From CAYYNP01 sp964472545 (GTDB taxonomy: Bacteria; Planctomycetota; Planctomycetia; Pirellulales; Thermoguttaceae), in assembly GCA_964472545.1 (NCBI GenBank), contig CAYYNP010000004.1, positions 28,806 to 92,805 on the forward strand: a stretch of DNA of 64,000 nucleotides, written 5' to 3'. The notes beneath the pieces were generated by a model. It was not told the DNA's origin, did not search any database, and saw only the letters and a list, made by a program, of their open reading frames with translations. How positions within the stretch are numbered: the first letter of the stretch is position 1; the number at the start of each line of letters is the position of its first letter. Both the position numbers and the translations under genes were made by a program. Below, piece after piece: positions 43,162 through 51,545 of this stretch.

Positions 43162-45387
43162 ATGCGAATCGCGTTTTTCGGCAGTGTGTGGCTGTGTTGC
43201 ATCGGTTTGGTTGCGTTGGCCCGTGGGGAGGTGGTCGTCTCCAACGTCTACGAGAACCTCGACGCCGGCCGCGACCTTGGCCCCGTGGCCGTGAGCCTAT
43301 CTCGCGTGGGGGCCAAAGGCGATTTCACCAAGGGCATCACGCCGATGATCGGCGGCCGGAAACTGCCGGCACAGGTCGACGTGTTGCGGCGAGCGGCGGA
43401 CGGATCGATCCGCCACGCCCTGGTCTCACTCGTGTTGCCCAACGTGCCCGCCGATGGCAGCCTGAAGGTCGATTGGCTCAACGAGAAGCCGCCTGAACCG
43501 CCGGCGTTCACGTGGGGCTTCGAGCGAGCAAAGTTCGACGTGAAGCTCCTTCTGACGACGCAAGCCGGCGATGTGCTCACGTCCGACGTAGGCCGGCTCA
43601 CCGACGACGCCTTTTCCGCGTCGCGGCGCGTAAAGGTCCTTCACGACGGCCCGGTGATGAAGGAATTCGAGATCCACGACGTTCCGACCGACAACGACGG
43701 CCGGCCGGATCCGCATCTGGAGATCTTCTGGCGGCTGCGCGTCTTCACCGGGCAGCCGAGCGTCCGCGTGGCCGCCGTGGTCGAGCGGTGCAAGGACCGC
43801 AACCCCGGCGGCCCCGAGCCGATCCAATACAAGTTCTCCGGCGTGAAGCTGCTCTGCGGCGAGCGAGTACTTTACAAAGAGGGCCCTTACGACCACGTCG
43901 ACCAGACGCGGTATCGGATTCTCGCCTGGACCGCCGGCCCGCTGGAGAATCTCCACCGCCGGCCCAACTATGCCTACTGGCAGAAGGGCCGCTTCGTGCC
44001 GGAGTATCGTTGGGTCAACGCCAAGACGGCCGACGAAGTGGATCGCTTCTACGACGTGCGGAATCCGATGCGGGCCAAGCCACGGCGACGGCAGGGGATC
44101 TTTGAGAGCGGCATCATCTTGCGGCACATGCCCAACACGGGCGGACGCTGGGACCTGGGACCGTATCCCTCTTGGACCGCGGCCTATCTGCTGGCCGGCG
44201 GGGGACCGGAAACGTATCGGGCAATCTTGCACGCCGACGGCAACGGCGGCGGGGCGTTCTTTGTTCACGTCCGCCAGAACGGTGCGCCGGGATACAACAT
44301 CTTCAACGTCAAACAGCCGCCGCTGGACAAGGGTCACCGCATCCCGCTCTACGAGTTGCCCGACGGCAGCCGGCCGGCCGCCCAGTGCGATCACGCCCAT
44401 GCCCCGTCGATCGGCTACATCAGCTACCTGTTGACCGGCGACAAGTATTACGCCGAGGAACTCAGTTTCTGGGCCGCCTATCATTTGGGCGAGTGGCCGC
44501 ACAAGGGGCTGAAGTGGCAGGCGATGGACCGCAGCTTCGCCTGGAGCCTCCGCCAGGTGGTCGATGCCGCGTACGTCTTGCCGGACGATCATCCGCTGTT
44601 GAGCTACGTCACCGACGCCGTGAACCGCTGCCTGGACGAGATGACCGCCGGGCTGGTCGAGTCGGGCCGGCGCGTGCATTGTCCGTCGGCCGGCCCGTTT
44701 CAATGTTCCGGGCGGCAGAACTGGGTCAACGCGATGCGGTGTTCCACTTGGATGTACGCGTGGGTGGTTTGGGCCCTGGGCAACGCGGCCGACAAAGGCT
44801 TCGACAAGGCCCCGGCGGTCCGCGATTGGGCGGCCGAGTACATCGTCGGGCTGTACACGTCCGACGACGAGTTTACCGCGCCGGACGGCAAGACTTATCG
44901 CTACGATCCCCGCGACGCGATGCCGTACTCGACCGCCATCGCGGTACTGAAGACGGAGGTCGTCGAAGGCAAGGCCGCGGCGGCCGACGCCTCGGACGGC
45001 GGTGCGTCGAAAACGGTCCACGTCGTGAAGCGTCTCGACGGGCCGCCGCAGTACTTGGACAACTACGGGGCCGTGTGGTACTACACCAAGCTGAACGTCG
45101 ACAACGGCTGGTACGACGAGCGCGGCCTGGACCACCTGCCGGATTCCCGCGGCGTGTGGCCGTTGCGGTCGGCAGGTTTCGGCGGCGGGTTGATGTTCTG
45201 GGCCTACGACCGCAAGCAGCGCCCCCACTTCAACTATCACCTGCAAGCGATGACCGGTCTGTCGATCGCGGTCGAGGCCGGCGTGCCCAACGCCGAAGAG
45301 GCTTGGCAGCGGATGATCGAGTTCGGCGGACACAAGGGCGAGTATGGTATCCAGATCGTGCCGCGGGCGGAGGGGTTCGAGTTCTAA
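43162..45387 (+). CDS. Secreted RIFT-barrel / alpha-toroid protein (PcRGLX/YetA-like, putative)
   Basis: 741 residues from the ATG at 43162, chosen because AGGAGG lies eight bases upstream; the GTG at 43153 overlaps it. Signal peptide to about ALARGE. The N-terminal part (DLGPVAVSLSRVGAKGDFT, then DGSIRHALVSLVLPNVPADG) resembles the RIFT-barrel domain of PcRGLX-type exo-rhamnogalacturonan lyases. The second half, rich in Trp and Tyr (MRCSTWMYAWVVWALGNAAD, RPHFNYHLQAMTGLSIA), fits an alpha/alpha toroid. Likely an extracellular polysaccharide lyase or hydrolase; the family is suggested from layout and short blocks, not proven. Followed by a nitrilase gene 64 bases downstream. Confidence 0.55.
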   Translation: MRIAFFGSVWLCCIGLVALARGEVVVSNVYENLDAGRDLGPVAVSLSRVGAKGDFTKGITPMIGGRKLPAQVDVLRRAADGSIRHALVSLVLPNVPADGSLKVDWLNEKPPEPPAFTWGFERAKFDVKLLLTTQAGDVLTSDVGRLTDDAFSASRRVKVLHDGPVMKEFEIHDVPTDNDGRPDPHLEIFWRLRVFTGQPSVRVAAVVERCKDRNPGGPEPIQYKFSGVKLLCGERVLYKEGPYDHVDQTRYRILAWTAGPLENLHRRPNYAYWQKGRFVPEYRWVNAKTADEVDRFYDVRNPMRAKPRRRQGIFESGIILRHMPNTGGRWDLGPYPSWTAAYLLAGGGPETYRAILHADGNGGGAFFVHVRQNGAPGYNIFNVKQPPLDKGHRIPLYELPDGSRPAAQCDHAHAPSIGYISYLLTGDKYYAEELSFWAAYHLGEWPHKGLKWQAMDRSFAWSLRQVVDAAYVLPDDHPLLSYVTDAVNRCLDEMTAGLVESGRRVHCPSAGPFQCSGRQNWVNAMRCSTWMYAWVVWALGNAADKGFDKAPAVRDWAAEYIVGLYTSDDEFTAPDGKTYRYDPRDAMPYSTAIAVLKTEVVEGKAAAADASDGGASKTVHVVKRLDGPPQYLDNYGAVWYYTKLNVDNGWYDERGLDHLPDSRGVWPLRSAGFGGGLMFWAYDRKQRPHFNYHLQAMTGLSIAVEAGVPNAEEAWQRMIEFGGHKGEYGIQIVPRAEGFEF

Positions 45388-45451
45388 GGAGATGATCGTC
45401 CCCGGGGCCGGGCCATCCCCCGCTTCACATTCCCCCAACGGGAGACCGAAC

Positions 45452-46402
45452 ATGAGCAACCGATATCGCTGCAATCGTCTGGCGGCGTGCATCTTGGCCG
45501 GCGGTGCCTTCTGGCTGCTTGCCGGCGCGGCCTTCGCCTTGGAGAAGGACGTCGTGGTTTCGGTTTATCAGGGGCCTTGCGACGACGGGGATTTCACCGC
45601 CAACTTGGCCACGGCCCGCCGGGCCATCGAGCAGGCTCGCGCCCGGGGAAGCCATTTCCTGGTGTTGCCGGAGGAATTCCTCTCCGGCTGCAACACGCTC
45701 GAAAACCTGCGGCGCGGTGCCCGGCGGATGGACGATCCGCAGTTGCAGGCGTTCATCCGGCAGACCGCCGAACACGACCTGGTCGTATTGGCCGGGCTGG
45801 CCCGACTGACCGACGAAGGCATCTACAACAGCATCCTGGTGATTCAAAGCGGGAAGCTGCTGGGGATCTACGACAAGGTGATTCTGACCGGGGGCGAGAA
45901 GCGGGAGTACGGCGTTCTGCCGGGCAAGGCGGTGCCGGTCTTCGAGGCGCACGGCGCACGGTTCGCCGTGGTCGTCTGCCACGATAGCTCGTTTCCGCAC
46001 CCTGCGCTGCTGGCCCGGCTGAAGGGGGCGGAATTACTGTTCACGCCGCACTACAACCACATCGGCCCGCAGACCGTCGACGACCACCGCAAGTGGGTCC
46101 GCAACTGCCACGTGGGGCTGGCCTGCCAGATGAAGATGGCCGTGGCCCGAGCCAACGTCGTGCTGACCGACCAGAAGGACCGCCTCGGATACGGCGAGGC
46201 CTTCATCGTCAGTCCACAGGGCGAGATGCTCGCCCGGGCGGAGCTCTTCCGCAGCGAACTGGTCACCGCGCGGATCACCCCGGCCATGTTCCGGCATCCT
46301 TACGTGTGGGCCGATTTAGAGGAAGTGCCGGCATGGCTTCGGGCCGAATTGGCAGATCAGTTGCGGAAGGAGACAGCCCCGGCGTCCGAACGGGAAAGAT
46401 AA
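45452..46402 (+). CDS. Secreted carbon-nitrogen hydrolase (nitrilase superfamily)
   Basis: 316 residues from the ATG at 45452 (GGGAGA upstream), with a signal peptide ending near GAAFALE, which is unusual for this mostly cytosolic family. The catalytic triad is visible: Glu74 in VLPEEFLSG, Lys142 in IYDKVILTGG and Cys176 in VVVCHDSSFPHPALL. YGVLPGKAVPVFEAHG is the usual pre-Cys block. Hydrolysis of an amide or nitrile is expected. Second of three closely spaced plus-strand secreted genes, 27 bases before the next start. Confidence 0.9.
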   Translation: MSNRYRCNRLAACILAGGAFWLLAGAAFALEKDVVVSVYQGPCDDGDFTANLATARRAIEQARARGSHFLVLPEEFLSGCNTLENLRRGARRMDDPQLQAFIRQTAEHDLVVLAGLARLTDEGIYNSILVIQSGKLLGIYDKVILTGGEKREYGVLPGKAVPVFEAHGARFAVVVCHDSSFPHPALLARLKGAELLFTPHYNHIGPQTVDDHRKWVRNCHVGLACQMKMAVARANVVLTDQKDRLGYGEAFIVSPQGEMLARAELFRSELVTARITPAMFRHPYVWADLEEVPAWLRAELADQLRKETAPASERER

Positions 46403-46429
46403 CGACCGAGTCAACAGGAGTGCGTGACC

Positions 46430-48301
46430 ATGTCTTCCAGCAGCAGGACGTCTCGGACCGCGGCTTCTGAATTCTCGCGACTTCGATTTCTCGGGTGGCC
46501 CCGACGCTCTTCCGCAGTCGGCGTTGCCACTTCTTTGGCATGGCCGGAAAAGCGTCGGGGTTGCGCAGCAACAAGAGGTCTCGTCTCCGATCGCGCTGCC
46601 TCTTGTGGCTACGCCGCCCGGACACTCCTGCAGATTCAGCTACTCCTGGTGCCTGCCGTCATGCTGGGGTTCGGGAGTCTTGCGAAAGGTGCCGACGGCG
46701 CGAAGTCGTTGTCGTTGGACGATCCGAAGTACGACTCGATGAAGGCCGAGTTTCTCGACGTCGATCCGGCGCTGGCGGCCGAGGTCGTGTTGGCCGATCA
46801 GTTTGGCGAAGGGACCGAAGTGTTCGCCCGGGCCGACGGACAGAATCCGCTCGAACTGCGGATCGACGAAGGCGGCTTCATGGGCTGGCACACGTTTGGC
46901 GGGACCTACTGGGCCGACAACTTGCTGCACGGCCGCAAGTCGCTGGCACGATTGATGACCGGCGGCAGCCCACACAACAACGGACCTGTCGGCGGCGCCA
47001 GTGTGGGCAACGACTACGCCACGGCGGTGGCCCATCCCGAGCGGATCTTCCGCCGCGACGAGTGGGCGGCCGGATCGGGCACGCGGCTGTGGATCGGGGC
47101 CGGCTCGCGCAAGACGTTCCTGCTGCCGTTGTTCGAGAGGCTGGAATACGGCCCGGCCAATCGGATCTGCTTCGAGGTCGAGTTGCCGCCGGATCGTATG
47201 CGGTTCGCGCCCCAAGGCGACACTCGCGACGGCGGCGATCCGGGCCGCGCCCAGTTGGTCAATCCCGAGGTATCGCACGATCACCTCGACTGGGTCCGGG
47301 CGGAGTTGGGCACCTACACGTCGGTTTACGGGTCCGATCTGCTCAATTGGACCGCCAACCCGGAAACCGGCGGGACGTTCAACCCCGGCGGGTGTCACTT
47401 CTACCACAAGCCGGCGTCTTATCGGCGGTATCCGCTGGATCGGGCGTACGCGCTGAGCGAGAACACGATCGTCTTCTGCTTCGGCCCGGCCCCGAGCGGC
47501 GTGCGCAGCGGCATGCGGCCGCCACATTGCATCAACCCGCTGATGACCGTGGTGGACGATAACGCCGCGGGGCTGACCGACGGCTATCAGTACATCCCGT
47601 ATCTGACCCGGGTCTACTTCGACGTCCTCTCGACGGAGACGAAACACCCGGCCACGGTGAAGTACAACAAGGTCTGGGTGATGTACGAGAAGAACGACAT
47701 CCAGGCGCTCAGCGGCCGCGGCTCGGTGATGGGTGTCGATCTGGTGACACGTGGGCAGCCCGCCGTCTATCCGTTTACGGTGTTCAACGACGCCGCCGAG
47801 GATCGCACGTATCGCGTGACCGTGATGGCCGGCGGCAACCTGGCCCGCGATGCGGCGACCGATGCGTTGCGGATCTACATCGATGCCAACCGCAACGGGC
47901 GCCGCGACGCCGGCGAAAACGAAGAACTCGTACCGGCCGGTACGGTCACGCTGCGGGCGAAGACCGACCTGGACCTGATCGCCGTGCATCGGCCGAACTT
48001 CGAGAGCACCTACGACACCAACCAGCGTCACGGCCGCCGCTTCGCCCCGGCCGGTATCACGCTGCAAGAGTTGGGTCGAATGCGGATGACGTCGTATGCG
48101 ATCCGCACGTGGCGGGGAACCGCCGCCGAAGTGGCCGACAAGCGGGCCGTGCTCGCGGCGCTACGTTACCCTGCGCCCGAAAGCCTCTACGAAACCCAAG
48201 CCGCGTTGAACCACGACAAGCCCGACAACCCACGGCTGATCCGCAACACGCCGGATTATCGGATGGCGTTGCGGAAGCTGGCGGGGCGGGGCGGGGATTG
48301 A
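46430..48301 (+). CDS. Unknown secreted protein with repeat-derived N-terminal extension
   Basis: 623 residues from the ATG at 46430, which has AGGAG (46416-46420) nine bases upstream. The hydrophobic core of the signal peptide (LLQIQLLLVPAVMLGFG) does not begin until about residue 66. Residues about 21-67 are encoded by copy B of the 140-bp dispersed repeat, inserted in frame. The mature part is not a family I recognise: GFMGWHTFGGTYWADNLLHG, YKPA-like aromatic stretches, and IYIDANRNGRRDAGENEELV, which looks like a calcium-binding loop. Third of three tandem secreted genes. Whether the extended signal still works is uncertain. Confidence 0.65.
   Translation: MSSSSRTSRTAASEFSRLRFLGWPRRSSAVGVATSLAWPEKRRGCAATRGLVSDRAASCGYAARTLLQIQLLLVPAVMLGFGSLAKGADGAKSLSLDDPKYDSMKAEFLDVDPALAAEVVLADQFGEGTEVFARADGQNPLELRIDEGGFMGWHTFGGTYWADNLLHGRKSLARLMTGGSPHNNGPVGGASVGNDYATAVAHPERIFRRDEWAAGSGTRLWIGAGSRKTFLLPLFERLEYGPANRICFEVELPPDRMRFAPQGDTRDGGDPGRAQLVNPEVSHDHLDWVRAELGTYTSVYGSDLLNWTANPETGGTFNPGGCHFYHKPASYRRYPLDRAYALSENTIVFCFGPAPSGVRSGMRPPHCINPLMTVVDDNAAGLTDGYQYIPYLTRVYFDVLSTETKHPATVKYNKVWVMYEKNDIQALSGRGSVMGVDLVTRGQPAVYPFTVFNDAAEDRTYRVTVMAGGNLARDAATDALRIYIDANRNGRRDAGENEELVPAGTVTLRAKTDLDLIAVHRPNFESTYDTNQRHGRRFAPAGITLQELGRMRMTSYAIRTWRGTAAEVADKRAVLAALRYPAPESLYETQAALNHDKPDNPRLIRNTPDYRMALRKLAGRGGD
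46491..46630 (+). repeat. 140-bp dispersed repeat, copy B, inside a coding region
   Basis: Matches the minus strand of 19509-19648: GGGTGGCCCC, TCGGCGTTGCCAC, GCCGGAAAAG, GTCGGGGTTGC, GCAACAAGAGGTCTCGT, CCTCTTGTGGCT and CCCGGACACTC in the same order. It lies in frame between the start codon and the hydrophobic signal segment of the gene at 46430. Confidence 0.8.
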
Positions 48302-48371
48302 GGGGGGCTAATGCCTCGGCCCTCGACCCCACCCATCCATCTCGCTGTTGCCGAGTACAGGTCCCCGCCGA

Positions 48372-50411
48372 TCAACACAGCCCGCATTGCCCCAGCGTCT
48401 TGCCGATCTTCGGCCAGCCGGCTTTGGCCAGCGAGGCGGACGAACACTTCAACACGATCAACGTTTCGTCGTCCAGCCCGAAGGCCACGCGGTTCGGCCC
48501 CAGGATCGTGCCGGCCGAGCGGACCGGCGAGCCGACTTTGGCCGTGAAACGAACTTTGGCCTGGAAGTCGACCGCATGAATCCGGCCGGTGTTGTCGCCG
48601 AAGTAGATCACGTCGTCGTCGCCGATCACCGCCGTCGATTCGACTGGTCCAGCCGCCTTGTGCTGCCAACGGATCTTGTGCGAGTTGCCGTCGACGCAGA
48701 CCAACAGGCCCCGAGGATCTTGCCCGCGCCGCGATTGGCTTACGCCGACGTAGATCTGTCCTTGGCGGTCGATCACCGGCGAGGCCAGCATCTGGCCGGG
48801 GATTTCGGTCTTCCAGAGCAATTTCCCCGAGGCGGCGAAGCCGTAGAGGCACTCGTCGCGGCCGGCGACGATCAGGTTGCCGTCTTCAGAAACGGCCGGC
48901 CAGGAGTGGATGTACCAGCCGGTGTAGCCTTGCTCGGCGACGTGGTCGAAGAGGTTCGTGCCCGAGCGGTCGTCGAGTCGGATGGCGAACAGGTAGCCGT
49001 CCTCCGAGCCGATGTAGAGCGCGCCTTGGTGGATCACACCCGGGGCATTGAGCTTCTGCCGCGAGCGGAAGTAGCGCTTTCGGGCGGACTTGCCGTCGGC
49101 GTCGATCTTGATCAGGCCGCCGTCGACGGCGCTGATCCAGGTGTTGCCGTCGGCGTCGGCGACCGGGGCGGCGTATCCCAGCGGCTCGCCCACGCTGGCC
49201 GGCATATAGACCTGCTTGCCCTCGAAGGTCAAACAGTGAAGGCTGCCGTCGCTGCAATGCAGCCGCAGCGTGCCGTCGGGCGCCACCACGACCGGCCCCG
49301 GCGCGCGGCTGCCGGTGACGTATTCCCAGCAGATCTTCGGCTCGCCGTCGCTTTCCTCCAGAGCGTAGAGCCGCTGGTTGAGGTGGACGAACACGCGGCC
49401 GGTTTCGTCGACCGCCGGCGCGGCCGACAGCGGCGAAATGAGGCCCTCGCTGCGCGGCTCTTCGGGAAACGCCCAAGCAAACTCCTCCGGACGGACCGGC
49501 TTGGGGCGGGGCTTCGGACGCGGCGGCTCCGGCGCGGGTTCGGCCCGCGGGGCCTTTTTGGTGGGCGGTTCGTCGGGGCGCGACGGCTTGGGACGCGACG
49601 GGCGCGGAGCCGAGGGTTTGGCCGGACGCGCCGTAGGCGGCGCGCTGGGACCGGCTTGCACGGGGGCCGACGGTTTGGCCGCCTTCTGCGGGTGTCTCGG
49701 TGTGGTGCGGCGAGTCTCCTGCGGCGGGGCCGACGGTTGTGGCGCCGCGGTGGTCTCCGGCGGCGGTTGTACGGGCGCCGGCTGAGAGGGTGCCGGTGCG
49801 CTGGGTGCCGGCTGTTGGACCTCCGGGACCGGTGCCGGCGGGGCCGCTTGCATCGGCGGCTGTTGGGGCGTTGGGGCGGCCGGCTGCGCCGGAGCGGGGG
49901 CTTGTTGTGGGGCGGTTGCCGGCTGTTGGACGACCGGTTGGGCAGGCGGTGGTGCCAAGGGCGGCTGTGGCGGGGCGGCAAGTGGCGAAACAGCCCCGGC
50001 CGGGGGTTGTTGCGCCGGAGGCAATTGTACGGCCGGTTGTTGCGGTGCGGCCGGCTGCTGGATCGGCTGTTGCGGGGCGGGCGGTTGCTGAGGCGGCGGT
50101 TGCTGAGGCGGCAATGTCGGCGGCGGGGCGGTCGGCTGTTGCGGCGGGAGCGGCGGTTGCGGGGCGGCCGGCTGCGGCGGTGAGGCCATGGGCGGTTGCA
50201 CGGGCACGGCGCCCGGCGGAGCGGGCCGATAGCCGGCCGGTGCGGCGGGAACGCCCGGGGAGGCCGGCGGAACGCCCGGTTGCGCCGGCGCAGCCCCACC
50301 GGCGACCGGCCGAAACAGCCCCACCGCCTGCCGCCCACATTGTGGACAGCTATACGGCTGGGCCGGCCGCTGGAGTTGGTGACCGCAGCTAGTGCAGCGA
50401 AACGTCTTCAT
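48372..50411 (-). CDS. Zinc-ribbon / proline-rich linker / PQQ-like beta-propeller protein
   Basis: 679 residues. The start MKTFRCTSCGHQLQRPAQPY continues to SCPQCG, a CxxC...CxxC zinc ribbon in the first 27 residues. Residues about 40-330 are extremely rich in Pro, Gln and Ala (runs such as PPQQPPPQQPPAPQQPIQQP). The last 345 residues are a PQQ-dehydrogenase-like propeller with blades such as AVDETGRVFVHLNQRLYALE, GYLFAIRLDDR and GRIHAVDFQAKVRF. There is no signal peptide, so it is cytosolic or recruited to the membrane. Last gene of the Srf-like cluster, 58 bases after the coiled-coil gene. A scaffold binding partners through ribbon and propeller is plausible; enzymatic action is not indicated. 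Confidence 0.75.
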   Translation of the reverse strand: MKTFRCTSCGHQLQRPAQPYSCPQCGRQAVGLFRPVAGGAAPAQPGVPPASPGVPAAPAGYRPAPPGAVPVQPPMASPPQPAAPQPPLPPQQPTAPPPTLPPQQPPPQQPPAPQQPIQQPAAPQQPAVQLPPAQQPPAGAVSPLAAPPQPPLAPPPAQPVVQQPATAPQQAPAPAQPAAPTPQQPPMQAAPPAPVPEVQQPAPSAPAPSQPAPVQPPPETTAAPQPSAPPQETRRTTPRHPQKAAKPSAPVQAGPSAPPTARPAKPSAPRPSRPKPSRPDEPPTKKAPRAEPAPEPPRPKPRPKPVRPEEFAWAFPEEPRSEGLISPLSAAPAVDETGRVFVHLNQRLYALEESDGEPKICWEYVTGSRAPGPVVVAPDGTLRLHCSDGSLHCLTFEGKQVYMPASVGEPLGYAAPVADADGNTWISAVDGGLIKIDADGKSARKRYFRSRQKLNAPGVIHQGALYIGSEDGYLFAIRLDDRSGTNLFDHVAEQGYTGWYIHSWPAVSEDGNLIVAGRDECLYGFAASGKLLWKTEIPGQMLASPVIDRQGQIYVGVSQSRRGQDPRGLLVCVDGNSHKIRWQHKAAGPVESTAVIGDDDVIYFGDNTGRIHAVDFQAKVRFTAKVGSPVRSAGTILGPNRVAFGLDDETLIVLKCSSASLAKAGWPKIGKTLGQCGLC

Positions 50412-50469
50412 ATCGGGCTATTCTCTCATCGCACGGCCCCTCATCGTACGGCCCCTCACGCACGGCCCT

Positions 50470-51510
50470 TTATCGTACGGCAACGGCGGCCTTGGTGTAG
50501 ACCTTGCCGTTGTCGCGCAGCACGATCCAGCCGAGCACTTCGGCGATCTCCACGCCTCGGGTGGCGGCCGTGTGGCGGGTCGAGTCGAAGCGCTCGCCGG
50601 GATGCACCAACTCGATCGTGTTCGAGATGCCGGACTCGTCGCAGATCTCCCGCAGCCACGCCAACAGCGCATCTTCCATCGGGTTCGGCCCGGGGCGGAT
50701 CTTGGGTTGCCAGCGATAATAGGCCTCGCCGACCTCCTTCAACAGCGGCGGCAGTTTTTCGGCCGCGACCGAGCGGAAGACCAACAGTTGGCCGACCAAC
50801 GAACAGGCCCCCGGCTCGCCCTGCAACACGCCGCCGAGCAGTTGCTGCCGCTGGAAATCGAGCGCCGGATTCTCGGCCAGTTTGTCGCCGAGGATCGCCC
50901 GTTGCCAGTCGCCGCTGGCGGCCGAGTCGTCCGACTCCTCGGGCTCCTCGGGCATAAGCTGCGAGAGCAGGTTCTGCTGAAGCTGCCCGGCCGAGCTACT
51001 TAGGGCAGCGATGATCTCGTCGCGGACCTGGCCCAACATCCGGGCCGTCGACTCGCCGGAGGCGGCCGACGGCTGCTGAGCCAGCGTGCCAACGGCTGCT
51101 TCGATGGCGCCCAGCTTCTCGGCCAGCGGCTGCAGCGTGTTCTTGATCGTGTTTTCGTCGACGGACGCATCCGCCGGTTGCGTCGCGTCTGCCGGCGCGC
51201 CGGGCCGGCTCGGCGATTCGGCCTCGGCCAGTTGGTCGAGCTTCTGGTCCAGCGCGTCGATCTTCTCGGCCAACGGTCCGATGTCCACCCCGCCGTTGTC
51301 CGGGGCGTTTGCCTGCGTATCCCGTTGTGTCAGATACGCGAGCACCTGCTTGTCGGCGCCGTCGAGAAGCTCCCGGATCTCACCCAGCCGCTGCGTAAGC
51401 TGCTGCAACTCGCCGGCGTCGCCGGCCGACGCGTCGCCGGCGGTCGGCAACTCGGGGACATCGATCCGGCCCGAATTCTCGTCGTCTTTCTTGCCAAACA
51501 GTGCGGCCAT
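50470..51510 (-). CDS. Coiled-coil protein of the Srf-like cluster
   Basis: 346 residues, no signal peptide, beginning MAALFGKKDDENSGRIDVPE. Heptad-like stretches (LQQLTQRLGEIRELLDGADK, LAEKIDALDQKLDQLAEAES, LAEKLGAIEAAVGTLAQQ) predict two or three coiled coils over residues 30-190, separated by acidic and Ala/Asp-rich linkers. The C-terminal 120 residues (LGGVLQGEPGACSLVGQLLV...VLGWIVLRDNGKVYTKA) form a compact domain I do not recognise. It lies 35 bases after the SrfB-like gene. GrpE-like C-termini are somewhat similar in pattern, and a nucleotide-exchange or adaptor role for the neighbouring Hsp70/actin-fold ATPase is a speculative reading of that. Confidence 0.65.
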   Translation of the reverse strand: MAALFGKKDDENSGRIDVPELPTAGDASAGDAGELQQLTQRLGEIRELLDGADKQVLAYLTQRDTQANAPDNGGVDIGPLAEKIDALDQKLDQLAEAESPSRPGAPADATQPADASVDENTIKNTLQPLAEKLGAIEAAVGTLAQQPSAASGESTARMLGQVRDEIIAALSSSAGQLQQNLLSQLMPEEPEESDDSAASGDWQRAILGDKLAENPALDFQRQQLLGGVLQGEPGACSLVGQLLVFRSVAAEKLPPLLKEVGEAYYRWQPKIRPGPNPMEDALLAWLREICDESGISNTIELVHPGERFDSTRHTAATRGVEIAEVLGWIVLRDNGKVYTKAAVAVR

Positions 51511-51545
51511 CGAGTGCGCTCCGCGGGGAGGTTAGGGAATCGGGA

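Noticed and set aside
43426..45492. 688-codon minus-strand frame opposite the RIFT/toroid gene
   Set aside because: No motif or signal, no ribosome binding site; the plus-strand gene has AGGAGG, a signal peptide and family blocks.
48348..50183. 611-codon plus-strand frame ending in Arg/Gly/Leu repeats
   Set aside because: The repeats are the complement of the proline-rich linker of the propeller protein.
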